A DNA stretch of 64,000 bases from Edaphochlamys debaryana (GCA_016858145.1 JAEHOE010000082.1:186001-250000); one strand, 5' to 3'; counted from the stretch's first letter, positions 34,820 to 48,600 are shown. The notes: generated by a model not told the origin, from the letters alone. Numbers and translations are program-made.

Positions 34820-37800
34820 ATGGAAGACATGGAGGCAGCAACCCATGACGTGAGCGCCTCCTCTACGGACACCACCGATGATGCACGTGGCAGGTGGGGT
34901 CGTCACAGCTGGCCACGTTTCCGGTGTGCGGCGTGTGGCCGTGCACCTACCTGGAAGACGGCACTGCTGGGAAGGCCCCTCCTGTGCTCTCCGCTTGCTG
35001 TGGAGCTCGCTGCCGGCGCATGCTCCCGGAGCCCGTCTGGCGTCCTCCTGCTGCCGCTCTTAGTTGGGGTTCTGCCTTGCGTGTTTTGCCGCAGGCTTGG
35101 GAACCTCTTGGGGGCAGACAAGATGAGCGCACCAGAGGCAGTAACCAGGCCCAGGTGAGCCCACTAGCTGCTATGGAAGGTTGGGCGAATGGGCGGCGGC
35201 GGACTGGGCGCTATTAATTACACTATCAGAGAGTAGTGGCTGGGCCTCGTGCCAGCAGTCCTTGATGAGGGCCGCTGGGCTGGTGTCATGTGGCAAGTCA
35301 GGAGCAACGGCGCGCAGCAAACCCTCGCCCACGTCCCGGTATGTACAGTACGACAGATCAGTAGGGCCGCTCATGCATCACCGCATGCATCGGCCCCCCT
35401 CTCTACCCTCAGGCTGGGTGGCCTACTCCGGGGCTTTGCGGGGGTGGTGGCCCAGGCCGCGAGCGCCGTGGGACTGGAGGGGGTTGCGGGGGCGCTGGAG
35501 GAGGCCGCGGAGCAGCGGGCCGTGGCGTTCGATGAGCAGCTGGCGGGGGCAGGTGCGCAAGCATGAGATCGCTAGGTGCCTGTGGCTACTGCAGCTCCGC
35601 GCTGACATGTGTATGGGCGCAAGGGAGCGTCCGGCTGCGCATCGTGCCGGCTGCCCATCGTGTGTCTACATCCGTCTGGGGCGGACCGGTAACCGGATCG
35701 GGGCAGGACGGAGGGCGCGCGCGGCCATGCACTTTGCCGTGGAGAACCTCCTGACTGCGGGTACTGCGGCAGTGCTCTCGGGGCCACTGGCCCCTCCTGG
35801 CAGGATGCCGCTGCCATGTGCGTCTTGAAGTACGCATGGGAGGAGCGCCCGGCTGACGCAGGGGTGCCTGCCCGCTGTACCGGTATGCCCGGGTGCCGCA
35901 GGAGAGGACGCCGGGGCGGGCGACGCCAGCGACGCGAGGGAGCGGTTCCGGCGGGGCGCGCGGCGCTCTCTGTCCATGAGCCGGCGCATGCGTTTTGAGG
36001 CGGAGGAGGACGCCGTGGAGGGGCTGCACTTCTCGCGCACGGGTGAGGGGGAACTCGGGCAAGGGAGATGGAGGGAGCTTCTGCGTCTGGGGGGTGGGCG
36101 TGCGGGGATCGAGGGCCACACAAGTTGGTCTGGAACACAGTGCCCTAGAATAACTTGTTTACGGGAGGCCATTGCCATTGCTGTGTGTTCTTATCGGCCT
36201 CGATTCCCTCCACCCCGTGCACCCAGGCCGGCAGCAGCAGCTCAAGACGGAGGCAGTGCTGTTCGCCGCAGAGGCGGCGGAGGCGCGGGCCGCAGCGGAG
36301 CCCCGCGAGGTGCCAACCGCAGCGTTGGAGGCCGCGGCACGGTGGGTGCCTGCCTGCCTGCTTGTTACCTGGACGAGGCACCCTAGCCGCGACGGATTGG
36401 GGGTGACTGGTTGCCCACCACCTCGCCCCAAGGTCTTACGGGGGCCATGGACCTCGACTTCATGCTCTGCTCTAAGCCCGCTAGCTCTTCCTTAAATTGC
36501 ACCGTTCCCCTTCCCGGCCACAACCCCCACTCCTCCTCCCTGCAGCCGCGGCTTCGGGCGGATGGTCGTGCCGCGCGCGGCGGGGGGCCTGGGCCTGGGC
36601 TGCGACGCCGCGGCGTGCGTGTTCGAGGAGCTGGGGGGTGCGGACCTGCCGCTGGCGGGGCTTCTGGCGGCACACAACGCAGCGGCGCACCTGCTGGCGG
36701 AGTGAGGGGGAGGGGCGGGGGGGGTGGGTTATGGCAGGGGGCCTGGGCGGGGTTTATGGTACGGGGCCGGGTTGGGAGCAGGGCCAGGGGCGGGGTAAGC
36801 CAAGACGATGTGGTCCTTGGGGGCTCCGTCACCCGGTTCGTCCACGCCGAATGAACCCGTTGAATCTGCACTTGCGCCTGAACAGGTACGGCAGCGGATC
36901 TCAGGCGCTGACGCGGATGCTGCGTCAGCACGTGGCGCCCCTCTCGTCGCTGGCGGCGCTGGCGGTGTCAGAGGTGCGTTTCTGATCGGGCCCTAGGGCC
37001 CTGTGCGGGCTTGGGTCAGGTGCTCGAGCGTGTTAGGTACCCACTGACCGTGCGCCAACCTCAACAAAGCAGCGGCGCTCTTCTTATCCTTTCCAATCGT
37101 CCCCACGCAGTCGCCCGCCGGCAGCGACCCCCGCGCCATCACCACCTTTGCAGAGAAGGACATCAGCGGCCAGTTCTCCACGCTCAACGGCTCCAAGGTG
37201 CGGCCCAAGCCATGCGGCTTCCCCTGCATTCACCTCAGCATTTGTTCTTCTGGTATGCGTCTTGGTCTGCTGGCATGCATGAGTGGCCCCAACGTTGACC
37301 CTTTCACCTTGCTTGAACCCTGCTTGGTCCCTGCCCCCCCCAGGCCTGGGTGGCGGGGGGCGCCAGCGCCGAGGTGTTCCTGGTGCTGGCACGCACGGGC
37401 GTTACGGTGGCCAAGGGGATGACGCTGTTCGCGATCACCAAGGTGTGTTTTATAAGCATAGCCGGTAGACGGTGGTAGCGTTGCGGAGCGGGTTGCCGTC
37501 CGTCTCCAGGTTCCCGTCTCCACGCCCAGCCACAGGACCCTGCCCAGTACGCATACCTTTGTCACTTTTCCAGTCCTTTCATCTTCACGCCCAGCTGCTA
37601 GACCCTGCCCAATCCGCCCACTCCCTTCTCCGCACACCGCCTCCTCCCACCGCAGTCCACGCCGGGGGTGACCGTGGGCCGCCCCGCCGCCCTGCGCGGC
37701 TGGCGCTCCGCCCCCGTGGCCCCGCTGCAGCTCAAGGGCGTGGTGGTGCGGCAGGAGAACGTGCTGGGGCGGGAGGGGCAGGGCGCGGAGCTGCTCGACA

Positions 37801-38954
37801 GCGCAGGTGGGCGGGTGCTGGGTGGGTGGGGCGGCGGCGAGGGGTTGTCCCAGATGTGTAGGACCGTGCTGAGACGCGTCAGACGATGCACGAACAGGCA
37901 GTCAAGCGCATCAGGCTGCAGCCTGCAGGTTCGAGTGCAGACCACCCCCCACACACTTCACGGCGTTTCGCTCGCCTTCAGCAGCATCTCGCCGCCTCGG
38001 CCCAGAGAGCGCCACCACCCACCCACACATCCCACCCCCTACCGGTACCCGAACCCCCAGGCGACCTGCAGCGCGTGTGGTTGGCGGCGGCGGCGGTGGC
38101 GTGCGGCGAGGCGGCGCTGGCGGCGGCCGTGGAGGCGGTGGCTGACGACCCGCTGACGATGCTGTACGGCAACAGCCTGGAACGGCAGGCGCATCAGACC
38201 GACCTGGCCAGAGTACGGACCAGGCTGCAGGTGCGTACGGCAGGAGCAGGGCGGCAACGTCACGCCCAGGGTCATTCCAGGGCGGGTCAACATGTGGCAG
38301 GCACCGGCGTTGATGTGCACCCCGTGATCCACGCCCTCCCTCCCGTGCCTCCTGTACCCACAGGCGGCACGGCTCATGGTGCGCGCAGCGGCGCAGCAGC
38401 TGGACTGCCGGGTAGGTCCGGGCGCAGACGCAGGGCGGAGGGAGCGTGGCGGCTGTTGTCAGTGTCAGACGCGTTCCATCCCCACCAGCGCCCAGCGTCG
38501 CACCCGCTGCCCCACACCACCTGCTGCCCCCCCTCCCCCACCCGCACCCCGCCCTTCACCCCGCCCTGCAGGCCTCCACCGCCTCCGCCGACGCTGCCAC
38601 GGCCAAGGTGTACGCACTGCGTGCGGCGCAGGAGGCGGCGGCGTGCGCGAGCCGCGTGGGCGGCTGGGGCGCGCTGGAGTCGGAGCGGCCGCACCACTCC
38701 GCGCTGCAGGACCTACAGGTGCGGACCATGGAGAAGGGGTTGGCAGGCAGAACTAACGTTGGGCAGTCGCCTTTCCAAGTTTCCATTCGAAAGTGTGTGG
38801 AAGGGGACTGGGGTAGGGTCATGCGCGGCACGGGGCAGCTTCAACCAGCCGCTTGCTGCCCCTTTGCCCTCAGGCGGCTGACTTCGTGGCCGGACCCCTG
38901 GACTCGCTGTACGGCAAGATCTTTGCAGAGATGTACCGCCTGTGCACGCTGTGA
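34820..38954 (+). CDS. Acyl-CoA-dehydrogenase-fold protein C
   Basis: Fourteen exons, 518 residues: 34820-34893, 35095-35154, 35413-35552, 35902-36042, 36227-36341, 36546-36701, 36886-36973, 37111-37197, 37344-37442, 37656-37806, 38061-38230, 38364-38411, 38572-38718, 38874-38954. The N-terminal 140 residues are short and charged compared with its two paralogues. The fold signatures are RRGFGRMVVPRAAGGLGLGC, VSESPAGSDPRAIT, STLNGSKAWVAGGASAEVFL, GVTVGRPAALRGWRS, ENVLGREGQGAELL and the helical C-terminus. The YEGT glutamate position reads Ala498 (FVAGPLD). The alternative position, Glu in isovaleryl-CoA dehydrogenase, reads Gln374 (GDLQRVW). The RD-containing helix before the catalytic loop is also degenerate. 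The start could instead be the second ATG in exon 2. It is probably a pseudoenzyme or altered flavoprotein; FAD binding is untested. Confidence 0.82.
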
Positions 38955-39667
38955 GATCCGGAGGAACCATGATAGGGACGTGTGGCGTGAGGCGCGTGGC
39001 GGTGAAGGCGAGTCTTCCGCCAACTCCTGGCATGGCGGGAAGCTGCACACGGGCTGTGCCATACCTTGGCCATCCATCCGCGCTCTCGGTCAGGTGGCGC
39101 AGGGGGAGGTGACGTCGACCGCACCACGTAATCCCCGTACAGGTGTGGTGGAAGCATGTGGGCAGAGTAGGAAGGGTTGCGGGGGTGATGTATTGCTGGG
39201 TTGCGGCCGGCAACGCGCGTCGCTATGGAGTGCAGGCTGCACGATCATGGGCGCGCGCGGGGAGAGCAGGGTGAATGCGGGTTTGGGTTGCTCGGGCACG
39301 ACGGGGGACTTGCGACAACGGTTGACCTGAGACTTCGCCCCGACTCGGTACAGATTGCGACGATGATGTGCTGTTGTGCAATTGCGGGGGCTGCCGCCCA
39401 AGTTGGGCGGCTGTCGTGTTGATGCAGCTCTTGCATCTGATTCGTCGCGCAAGCCCTGTGAGCCTAATTGGACTTACACAAGTCGGGGCTCTTAACTGGT
39501 AGAGCAGAATGGGTTGAACAAAGCTCGAGAGCCGCTCAGAGGTCAACCCGTCAACGCAAACGAACGCTCATGAAACGCCTCACGCCTTCAAGTTAGCGAA
39601 CCATCAAAGCAATGCTTATCGTAGCGCCAGGGTGTAGAAGTGGCCGGCTTCAGCGCGACAGCTGAGC
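38955..39667. other. Intergenic: 3' UTR of gene 8, promoter of gene 9
   Basis: About 710 bases, no supported exon. A short segment near 39485-39530 mimics a tRNA D-arm but does not fold further. No TGTAA seen. Confidence 0.45.
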
Positions 39668-42600
39668 ATGCCTCCGCGAGGGCGCCGCGGGCATGCCTGC
39701 CGGCCTCGCCTGGACCGCGCGACAGCTGCGCCTGGTTATGGCAACCTGAATAAGACGCAGTTGCTATCCGTGCTGGCCATCGCGGCAGCGCTGAGCTCAC
39801 CAGCTGGAGCTGCAGCACAGCCCGTTGACTACTCGCAGCTTTTTGCATCCTGCATGAACCATGCCATATCTTCGGCGCAAAGGTGAAAATCAAATGTCTC
39901 CTGGGGCGTTCTCCTTGGCACAACTGCGGCTGGCATGCCGCGACCCCTGCTGGCCCGGTCCCGCTCGCCGACGGCACCAAGCTCTCTAGAATTATGACGG
40001 GGAACTCAAGCTTATTTAGGCTGGGGTCCTGCAAAAACACCTGGCGTACGCCACCCCGTCGAACCGTGTGCCCTTGTCCCCGACACTCGACAGCTGCGCC
40101 GGGGACGTCCGCCCTTGGGCCACCCGCTGCTTCCTCGAGGCGGAGGCGACTTCTCTTGATGCGTCCACCTTGGTAAGCCCAAGTTTTACGGGTTTGAGGT
40201 GTGGCATCGTATTCGGCACGCATGGCTTGGTCTTGACGTGCGCCCCTTGCGTTGCCTGCAATCTCGTGCAGGTGCTAGGGGCAGTCACGCCCCGTACACA
40301 GCTCACATTGCGCTTGGTGGAAGCCAGCCGTCCTTTCACCAAAGCGGCAGGCACTGCGCCAGTCCAATGGACTCTGTCTTCGGGTGGCACGGTAAGGTGC
40401 CCTGCAAGGGGGCCTAGGCCCAGGGTATCAAAGGCGTCTTAGCGCTCGGCCGGGTCTGCTGCCTCCGGGGCCGGACGCCGTGACCGTGAGTTGCAGGACT
40501 TCCGCTAACGCACGCTCGCTCTGTGCCAGTACTGGCAAGGCGTGTTCTCCTGACGCGTAGTGCCTCGTCACCCTGGCCTCACGACAGGAGACGGAGGAGG
40601 CTTTGCGCGCGGACCCCAGCGCCCTAAACAGTAGCCATGTGTACGTGCTCCCCGCTCACGTGATGGGAGACATAGTTGAGCGGCTCCCCACGCTTCAGGT
40701 ACGTCTGCGAAGCAGCTTGGGCATTGATGCTGGTAGGGCTCGTCTCAATCTGAGGATTCCCTACGTCGGCCCTACCTGACTTGCCCGTTGACCTTGGCGA
40801 CTGGATGGAATAGCCAGGGCTGACATAGGGAAACCCCCTGGCTGTACTCACAGGACCTCTCTGCACTGGCGGCTCACGACGAGGGCCTGGACTGGGCCGG
40901 ATTGCTGCCGGCTTACCGTGAAGGTGTGCACGGCGCCGGGCCCCAAGAGGATACGAAGCAGTAGCATGACGAAGTGGGGCTGGCACCGCTGCAGTCCCGT
41001 CGTAGGCCTCAGGCCTCTAGCGTAGAGGGCGCGGCCCCACTGAGCACAATGACCCCCCCCATCCACAGTAATACCGCTATACAACGCTCGCGTGATGGGA
41101 GTGCCGGTTAACGGCATGATGCAGCTGCTGTACTACCGTACGGACGTGTTTGAGGCGGCCGGGCTGCAGCCGCCGCGCACGTGGGAGGAGGCCATGGCGG
41201 CGGCGGCGCGGCTGAACGGCACGGATCTGGACGGTGGGCGCGGCTGGCGGCTGGGACGGGGGGAGGGTGGCGGCTGGCAGTGGGATAGGTAGTAGGTAGG
41301 AGGCCGTGATGTGGGTTGAGGCCACTCGCGGGTACTTGACTACCGGTGACATGAGGAAGGCTTGATGTGGGTCGGGTGCTGGGTCGGGAGGACCTTGGTG
41401 TGGTGTCGCTATCTGGCGCGAAAGGCCTGTTCCAACAGAATGAAATTAGGGACAGCGGCTCTTCTCGGCCGTCTGGAAGGGAGGATAATTACGGTGCTTG
41501 CTCCCTGCCTGCCTCCCACCGCCCTCTGGCCCCGCAGGCGATGGCCGGGCCAACGACTGGGGCGTGTGCATGTGGCAGGTGCCGCACTGCGACTCCCTGG
41601 CGGCCCCCCTGGTGGCGGTGCTGGCGAGCATGGTCCAGGCGCGGGGCCGTAGCAGCGGGATCTACTTCAACCCAGGTGCGGGCACGTGCGCAGACGGGCT
41701 AGCGCTTTGTGGTTGCATTTTGGGCTTTCGTTGAGGTGCTGTTGCTTGTTCCTCCTCGGAGTCTGAGTTGGGAGCGCGTCGCGGGCCTGTCTGCTGGCCG
41801 TTGCAGAGACGATGCAAGGAGTCTTTGACACGGTGGCGTGGGAGGCGGCCCTGGCAATCATGGCGAACCTCAGCGCCTACGCGGCCCCGCCTGACGCGCC
41901 CCCCGAGGGAGACCCCGCGGCGCACGACTGCTTTTATCTGCCCATGTTTGGGCAGGGGCGATGGTGCGTTGGGGCAGGGTTCCTACTCGTGCTGTGGTTC
42001 CGTAGACGAGCATGTGGCACCCGGCATGGTGGCGGGTATGCCCCATAGACAGGCACAACCGACAGGAGATCTGACCCTGGACCCTTGCGCCGCCATGTTC
42101 CCCGCCTTCCCTTTCTTCCTCAGTGCCATGGCCCTCTCCCTAGCTGGCCAGTTCAAGCGGGACAGCCTCCCGCCCGGTCCCGGCGGAGGCCAGTCCCGCG
42201 TTCGCGGCCGCATCGGAGCCTCCCCGGTGCCGGGAAGCGCCCGTGTCCTCGACTGGGCAGTCAACCGCCTCGTGCCCTGCACGTACGACACGTGCCCCTT
42301 CGCATCCGACTACGGTGCCGCTTCCAGCCAGCAGGGCGCGTCTGGCAGTGCAGGCGCTCGGATCATGGTCAACCATGTGCCGTACATGCCAGGTGCCTAT
42401 TGCATCTACATGAACAGCGGCTACAGCCTGGCCCAGCGGGCTGCCGCCTACGGTCTCGTGGTGAACATGGCCCGCACCGCAGGTGCGCGTGCGCATGGCA
42501 CGGGAAGGGAAGTGGAGGGAGGAATCGCAACACGTGGAGTGAGGGGTTGGCCGGAGGACTTGAGGACTTCAACAACTCCCTTGCGGCTTCTCCGCCCTGC

Positions 42601-45600
42601 AGGCAGCTGGGCCGTTGTCACGTCCCCCGACCACTCGGCGGGACCGATCCGGAGGGAGCACCTGGACCCGGCCTACGTCAGCAAGTGAGGCTGGGCATGG
42701 CCGTCCTCTGGGTCGCGTTGGGAAGTGCCCGCTCCTCCCCGACTTTCCCTTGCCCCCGAACTGGTTGCGTTGGGACTGACGCACCCCGTACATTGACGCC
42801 ATGCCCTGACTCCCTCCCACCAGCTGGCTGGCGGCTGGCCTCCACCCGGCCGACCTGGACGCCTTTCTGCGGGCCACACGCACCGCCCTAGCCTCGGGCA
42901 ACCTCGCCACGGAGCCGAGGTTCGCCGGGAGCGGCAGCCTCATGGCGGCCCTGCGTCAGACGGCGCTGATGCTCCAGGACCGAACCGACGCCGTCGATGG
43001 CCCGGCGCTTGCAGCCCTGGTTGCCGAGTCGCGTCACATCGTCAGCCAGGCCCTTCCTCCCGATGCAAGCGCCCGGCTGGCGGCGTCGTACAGAGCCTCG
43101 GTTGGGTACACTACCCGCAAGCCCCCGCCGCCACCTGCATCGGCGGCGGCGGCACCATCTGCAGCCACGGCCGCCGGCCCAGCCCCAGCAAGCGGCAGTG
43201 GGAAAGGCTCGTCGGCGGCTTCGCGTGCGGGGGTGGTGGTGGCGGTGTCGGTTGCGGGGGCGGTGCTGCTGGCACTGGCCGCCGCGTTCATCCTCCGGCA
43301 GCAGCGCGCGCTGCGGCGGGTGGAGCGCAGGGGCGGCCGCATCCTGGCGCCGGGCGTGGGCCCCGAGACCACCCTGGTGGTGAGCGGCGCCGTCGGCACG
43401 GGTCGCGGCATGATGCCGGGAGGTGTAGGGTCATGTGACTGACGAGTACCGTGGGCACTAGGGCCGCTGGCTGGGCGCCTGGAGCTAGAGCCTAGTCCCT
43501 GTCTGCTTGACCTCGATGATGCTCCTTGGTTTGCTTGCTGCCGTACATGGTGAGCCGTACTTCGTACATGCGTGACCATGATGCAGATCACGGACATCCA
43601 GGACTCTACGGCGCTGTGGGAGGCGCTGCCCGCGGCCGTCATGGACGAGGCCATCGACCTGCACCACGCCTGCCTGCGCCGCTGCACCACGGCCTGCGGA
43701 GGCTACGAGAGCGCCACGGAGGGTGGGTTGGGGTGGAGACCGCATGCGTGGCGAGAAGGCGCGCGTGTAGGAACGTGGCCTAGCCAGCGTGGGTGCAGGC
43801 AGCGTGCGTAGGAACGTTGCCTAGCCAACCCAGGCAGCGTGCGTGCCCTGCCACAACGAGGTGTGGCGGCCATGTTCCAAGGTATGCGGCGCTGTCCTCT
43901 CCGCCGCCGGCCCGGCCCGCAGGCGACGCGTTCATCCTGGCCTTCCACACGCCCCAGTCGGCGCTGCTCTTCTGCCTCACCGCCCAGGAGGAGCTGCCGG
44001 CGCTGGCTTGGCCCGAGCCCCTGCTCCAGGTGAGCGCAGGGACAGGCGGTGAGGGCTGCGTAGCACGCCCGGCAGCAGCCCTGTTCGCTATTGTCACAAC
44101 ACGGGTCTCAATGGCCGCCGTCACGCGCTGCAGATGGACGGATGCCGGCCCGTGTGGTTACACCACGCCGCACCCGCCGTGGCGCCGCCGGCTGCGCCGT
44201 CCCCGCCGACCGCGATGCTGCACCGGGCAGCGACCATATCTTTCGACCGAGACACAGCCGCGCCCGGCGCTGCTGTCGCTGCCCTGAGTCGGCCCAGCTT
44301 TGCAGGGGACTGCGTCGCCTCTACGGCAGCGCAGGCCGCCGGCACCGACCCGGAAACCAACACCGGGTTTCGGACCATGGGCCGCAACCTGGCTGCCGTA
44401 CGGCGGGGCGGGATGCGGCTGGTGTCGTACGCCGTGGGTGGTACGGCACGGGCCGCAAGCGCTGGCGTGATGCGCTTCGCCCTGGCGGCGCCGTCCGTCC
44501 TGGCGTCACCGGCAACCGGCAGCAAAGCCGCCGCCGGGGGTTCGGGGGCCCTTGCCGCGCTCATGTCAGCACGGCAGATCATGACTCACCCGAACGCTGA
44601 GCTTGAAGTTGATGCGTCCACGTCACATGCCGCGACTGCGGGGCCGGGGCCAGCAAGCGCCACGGGGCACGGAGCAGCGGCGGCCTCTGGCTCGTTTGAG
44701 CCTTCCCTGCTGGAGCAGGGATCATTCCGGCATGAACTGGACTCTTGGACCGGCTCCTTGCCCTACCCCACACCGCCGTCGCCTCCCTCCGGCCTCCCCT
44801 CTCCCGCACCAACGCTGCCGGCCCTCACAACACCCCTGGCGGCGCCGCCACCCATCTTGGCAGCGCCGCCGCTCCAAGCTCCGGCAATCGGCTCTCCCGC
44901 GTCCGGCGAGTGCGTGTCATCACGACACCACCGCTCCTCGCAGCGCTTCATGCGAGCGGAGGTCGTACCAGAGCACGGGCCTCAGTACCTCGAAGCGCCC
45001 ATGTCGTACAGCCGCCAGTGGGCGCTACGCTCGTCCTCCTCCCAGACGCACGTGCGGATCGAGTCTGGATCCTCAGCGTCGGCTGTCCAGGTGGCCTGCG
45101 GGCCTCCGCACCCCGCGCCCGTGTCACCCCGGGATGGAGGATCTCCCAGCGATGAGACCCCTGGTCCCAGGCCTTTACGGCAGCCAGAGATGGTGACCAT
45201 GACTGGCCTCGTACGGCAGAGCTACTGCGGCCCCCGGGACCGGCCGTCCAGCGGTGAGGGGCCGTACGGCAGCAACTGCCGCCAGTCATCCACGGCGTCG
45301 ATCGACCTGGCCTTGATGGGCCTCCCGGGCGCTTCCGCCACCTTCGCACGCGGATCTCAAGCCTCTATTACTGGAGAGATGCTGTACGGTACAGGCACGG
45401 CTGTCGTCAACGGCGAGTTGCCGGCGAGCAGCGCGAGCCGCCCCATCGATATCGTGAGGCCGCAGCGGTTCGCCGGCAATCGCGCCTATGGGAATGTGGA
45501 CACCAGTACGAGCGCCAGCATCGGACCGGGCGTTGTTTTGGGGAGCTCGCCTGGAGGCCTGCCTGCCAACTTGAGCACCCGCATGGGCCTCCCTGACCGC

Positions 45601-48600
45601 AACAGCCATCACAGCCGCGGCAGCCTGCCCAACTTTGCAAGCATGAGCCTGCCCGCCACGACGGCCGCGTTGGTGGCCAGGCAGGACCAGGCATTGACTC
45701 CACTCGGCCCGTCGTACAGCGGCGAGGTTCAGGAAGGAGGAGCCAGCCCGCACCTGAGGGCGGGGTCGTGGTGTGGCAGGCCGGGCTCGCTGCATCCCCT
45801 CGCGCGGGCCGCGGAACGGTGGCGGCGGGACGGGGCAGCGCCTGAGGGGCATCAGGGCGTGTTGTCCGGCAGTGGCGAGGACCAGACGCCTGCCGTCACG
45901 AACAGCACCGTTGTGTGCTTGCTCCGAGCCCGGTACGCGGTCTCAGAGGCCAGCGGTCTTGCGGAGCGCAGCGGGGCGGCGGCATGTTACGTCAGCCCCA
46001 GCCGTAATGAGGGCATGGTCAGCACGGGCCAGGTTCGCGCAACAGGTGCGGTGATGGACCCGGCCCTGATGGACCTGATGGCTCGTGTCGCAGCCCGCAG
46101 CCAAGCCGGCGGGACCTATACCGAAGCTGGAGAAAGCGAGCAAACCGAGGAAGCCGGGATGAGTTCCGAGTACGGGCCGTACTGCCGCACGTCAGAGCTG
46201 CCGCCCAAGCGCCGAGCGGAAAGCCAGCCGCCGCGCCGGTTCATGTCCCTGCTGTCCTCTCCGCTTATGTCGACCGGCGCTCCGCCCGCCAAGCACACGC
46301 CAGCCTCTGGTGCGTCGACGGAGCTCGGTGGGCGAGAGACGGCCACGAGCACCGGAACCGGCGGTGCCGCCAGCTCCACCGGGCCGGGCCCCGCCAGCGC
46401 TTTCCAGATGCACTGCCACCGCCGCACCACCACTGCCAAAGCGCTGGCCCTCGCGGCCACCGGTGGCGGCGGCCGCCTCTTGCTGGCGGGCCTGCGTGTG
46501 CGCATGGGCGTCGCCAGCGGCGTACGACTGGAGTCTGACGTCACCTTCTCGTCCGTCATGCAGCGCACGCACTACGGCGGCGTGCCCATGGCGATCGCCA
46601 AGGCCGTGACGAGCGCTGCTGCGGGCGCCATGGTTCTGATCTCTGCCGAAACACACGCGCTCATCACGGCGGGGCTGGACTCGGGCCAAGCCCACGTGCT
46701 GTTGCGATTTGGGTCGGCTCCGGCTTCGACCTCTCAGGCCTTGGCCAACGGCACAAGGCGCGGCGGGGCCGAGCCTGGGGATGGGGCGGGGGGCAGTGGC
46801 GGGGGTGGATCGGCAGCTCTGCGCGCCGGCGGCGGGTCGTACGGCAGCGCCGCCATGCGCGCCGTACTTTGGTACGGCGGTGTACACGTGCTGGACGAGC
46901 ACCTGCCACTACAGGAGGTTTTCCTGGCGGCAACGCCCGCCCAGGTGCCCCGGTGGGCGCTGCTGCCGGCGCCCGCAGCGGGGGACAAGTTCAGCCGCCT
47001 CTGCCCCAGCGTGCTCGAGGCGCCCGTGGGCAGGCTGGCCGTGGCGGTTGTGGCGGTGTCGGGGGCCGCCACCCTGGCCGCGACCAACATCGGCGTGTGG
47101 AAGCAGAGCGCTGGTGAGCAGGGGCTGGGGCAGCATGAGATCTGCATCCCCTGTTAGCTGCCTTGCTGGAGCACTACCGTATCGCGGGCCCTGAGTACGC
47201 CCTCCTTCCCGCTGTCGTATACCAGGGTTGCTGTGGCGAGAGGCGGCGCGGCTGTGCGCACTGCACGGTGGCTTCCTGGCGGCCACACGCTCCGGAACCA
47301 TGGCGGCCCCGGGCAGCAACGCACCGTTTCTCTTCAGCTCCCCACGCGCATACTCCGGCTCCGGCTCTAGGCTGTCCCTGGGCCAAGGCGGCGGCAGCGC
47401 CACCGGCGGTAGCCTCCTGCTCCTCACGGCCGCCTTCCCCGAGGCGTCTGCAGCCGTGGGGTGGGCTGCAAAACTGATCGAGTACGGCCTGCGAGCACCC
47501 TGGCCCGCAGCACTCCTGCTTCACGAGCTAGCCGAGGAGATCTTCCGCGATGACCTGTTGGCGCATGCGGCCGTGTCACCGCTGCCCACCCGCTCCACGC
47601 GCGGCTCCTCCAGCGTTGCCTCCCGCGCGCTGCTCTCAGTCACGTCGCCCCTGCGCGGCGGCTTCTTCACAAGCCGTGGCAGCCGCAACCGCAGCACGGT
47701 CGGCAGCGGCGGGAGCCTGGGCCCTGGCCTGGGCGGCGCGGTGGGAACGGACGACGGGTCCCTGAGGGCCGATGGGCCGCGAGCCGGCAGCGATGTGCGT
47801 GCACGCAGCAAGCTCAGCTTCGACGCTGGGCGCGCGCTGTCGAGCTATGGCGGAGGCGGCAGGTCCCGAAATGGACGCCCTGGCTGGCACAGCTCTCCCC
47901 AGGTGCGTCGCATGTCTTCAGGGCAGAAACTTCAAGTCCGAAGAGGCATAGGGGCGTGCGCAGGGATAGGGACGCGAAAGGCCCAAGGCCCGAAGACCCG
48001 GCCCGAACTTCTGTGGTGGGTGCTTGCTTTCACCTACCTCAATTGCGCTGCCGCTCCACAGGTGATACTGCCTGAGGACCTTCACGGCTGTACCCCGGAG
48101 GAGGCGCAGCACACCCTTCGTCAGAACACCGCCCCGCGGCAGGCGGCCGGCACTTCAACCACCGCCGCAAGCCCCCTGCGCCCCCACGAGAGAGGGGCAC
48201 AGCAGCCGTTCTCCCAACAGCCCCGCGGCCGCTTGGGCCGCACAGGCTGCGACCACACGAGTCCGCCGAACGCTGACGTAGACGCTACCTTGTCCTCCGG
48301 GACGCCATCATTGGCTGGGAGCTATGCGCCCGCCGACTCCCTAAGCCGGCACGCTCGGCTGCCGCTTGTCACCACGCCGACCCGCCGTGTGTTGATCGGC
48401 GTGGGCGAGGTGGAGCACGTTCTGCCCTCAGCTGTCAGCTCAGTGTCCGGGGCCGCAGTGTCAGACACGGCAGCCGGTTGTGGTTCCGTTGGCGCGTTCA
48501 ACGGCTGGCAGGACGACGGCGCCACCATCACCACTGAAGGGACGGGCTCGTTCGCCACAGCAGCAGCAGCGGCAAAGAATTGCCTGGCAGGCCCTGTGGA

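Noticed and set aside
39478..39560. tRNA-like segment (GGCTCTTAACTGGTAGAGC)
   Set aside because: A D-arm-like hairpin forms, but there is no acceptor, anticodon or T-arm pairing and no B box.
47158..47223. Acceptor at 47157 giving a longer cyclase exon
   Set aside because: It leads out of frame with the next cyclase block. The acceptor at 47225 joins in phase 1 to LLWREAARLCALHGG.
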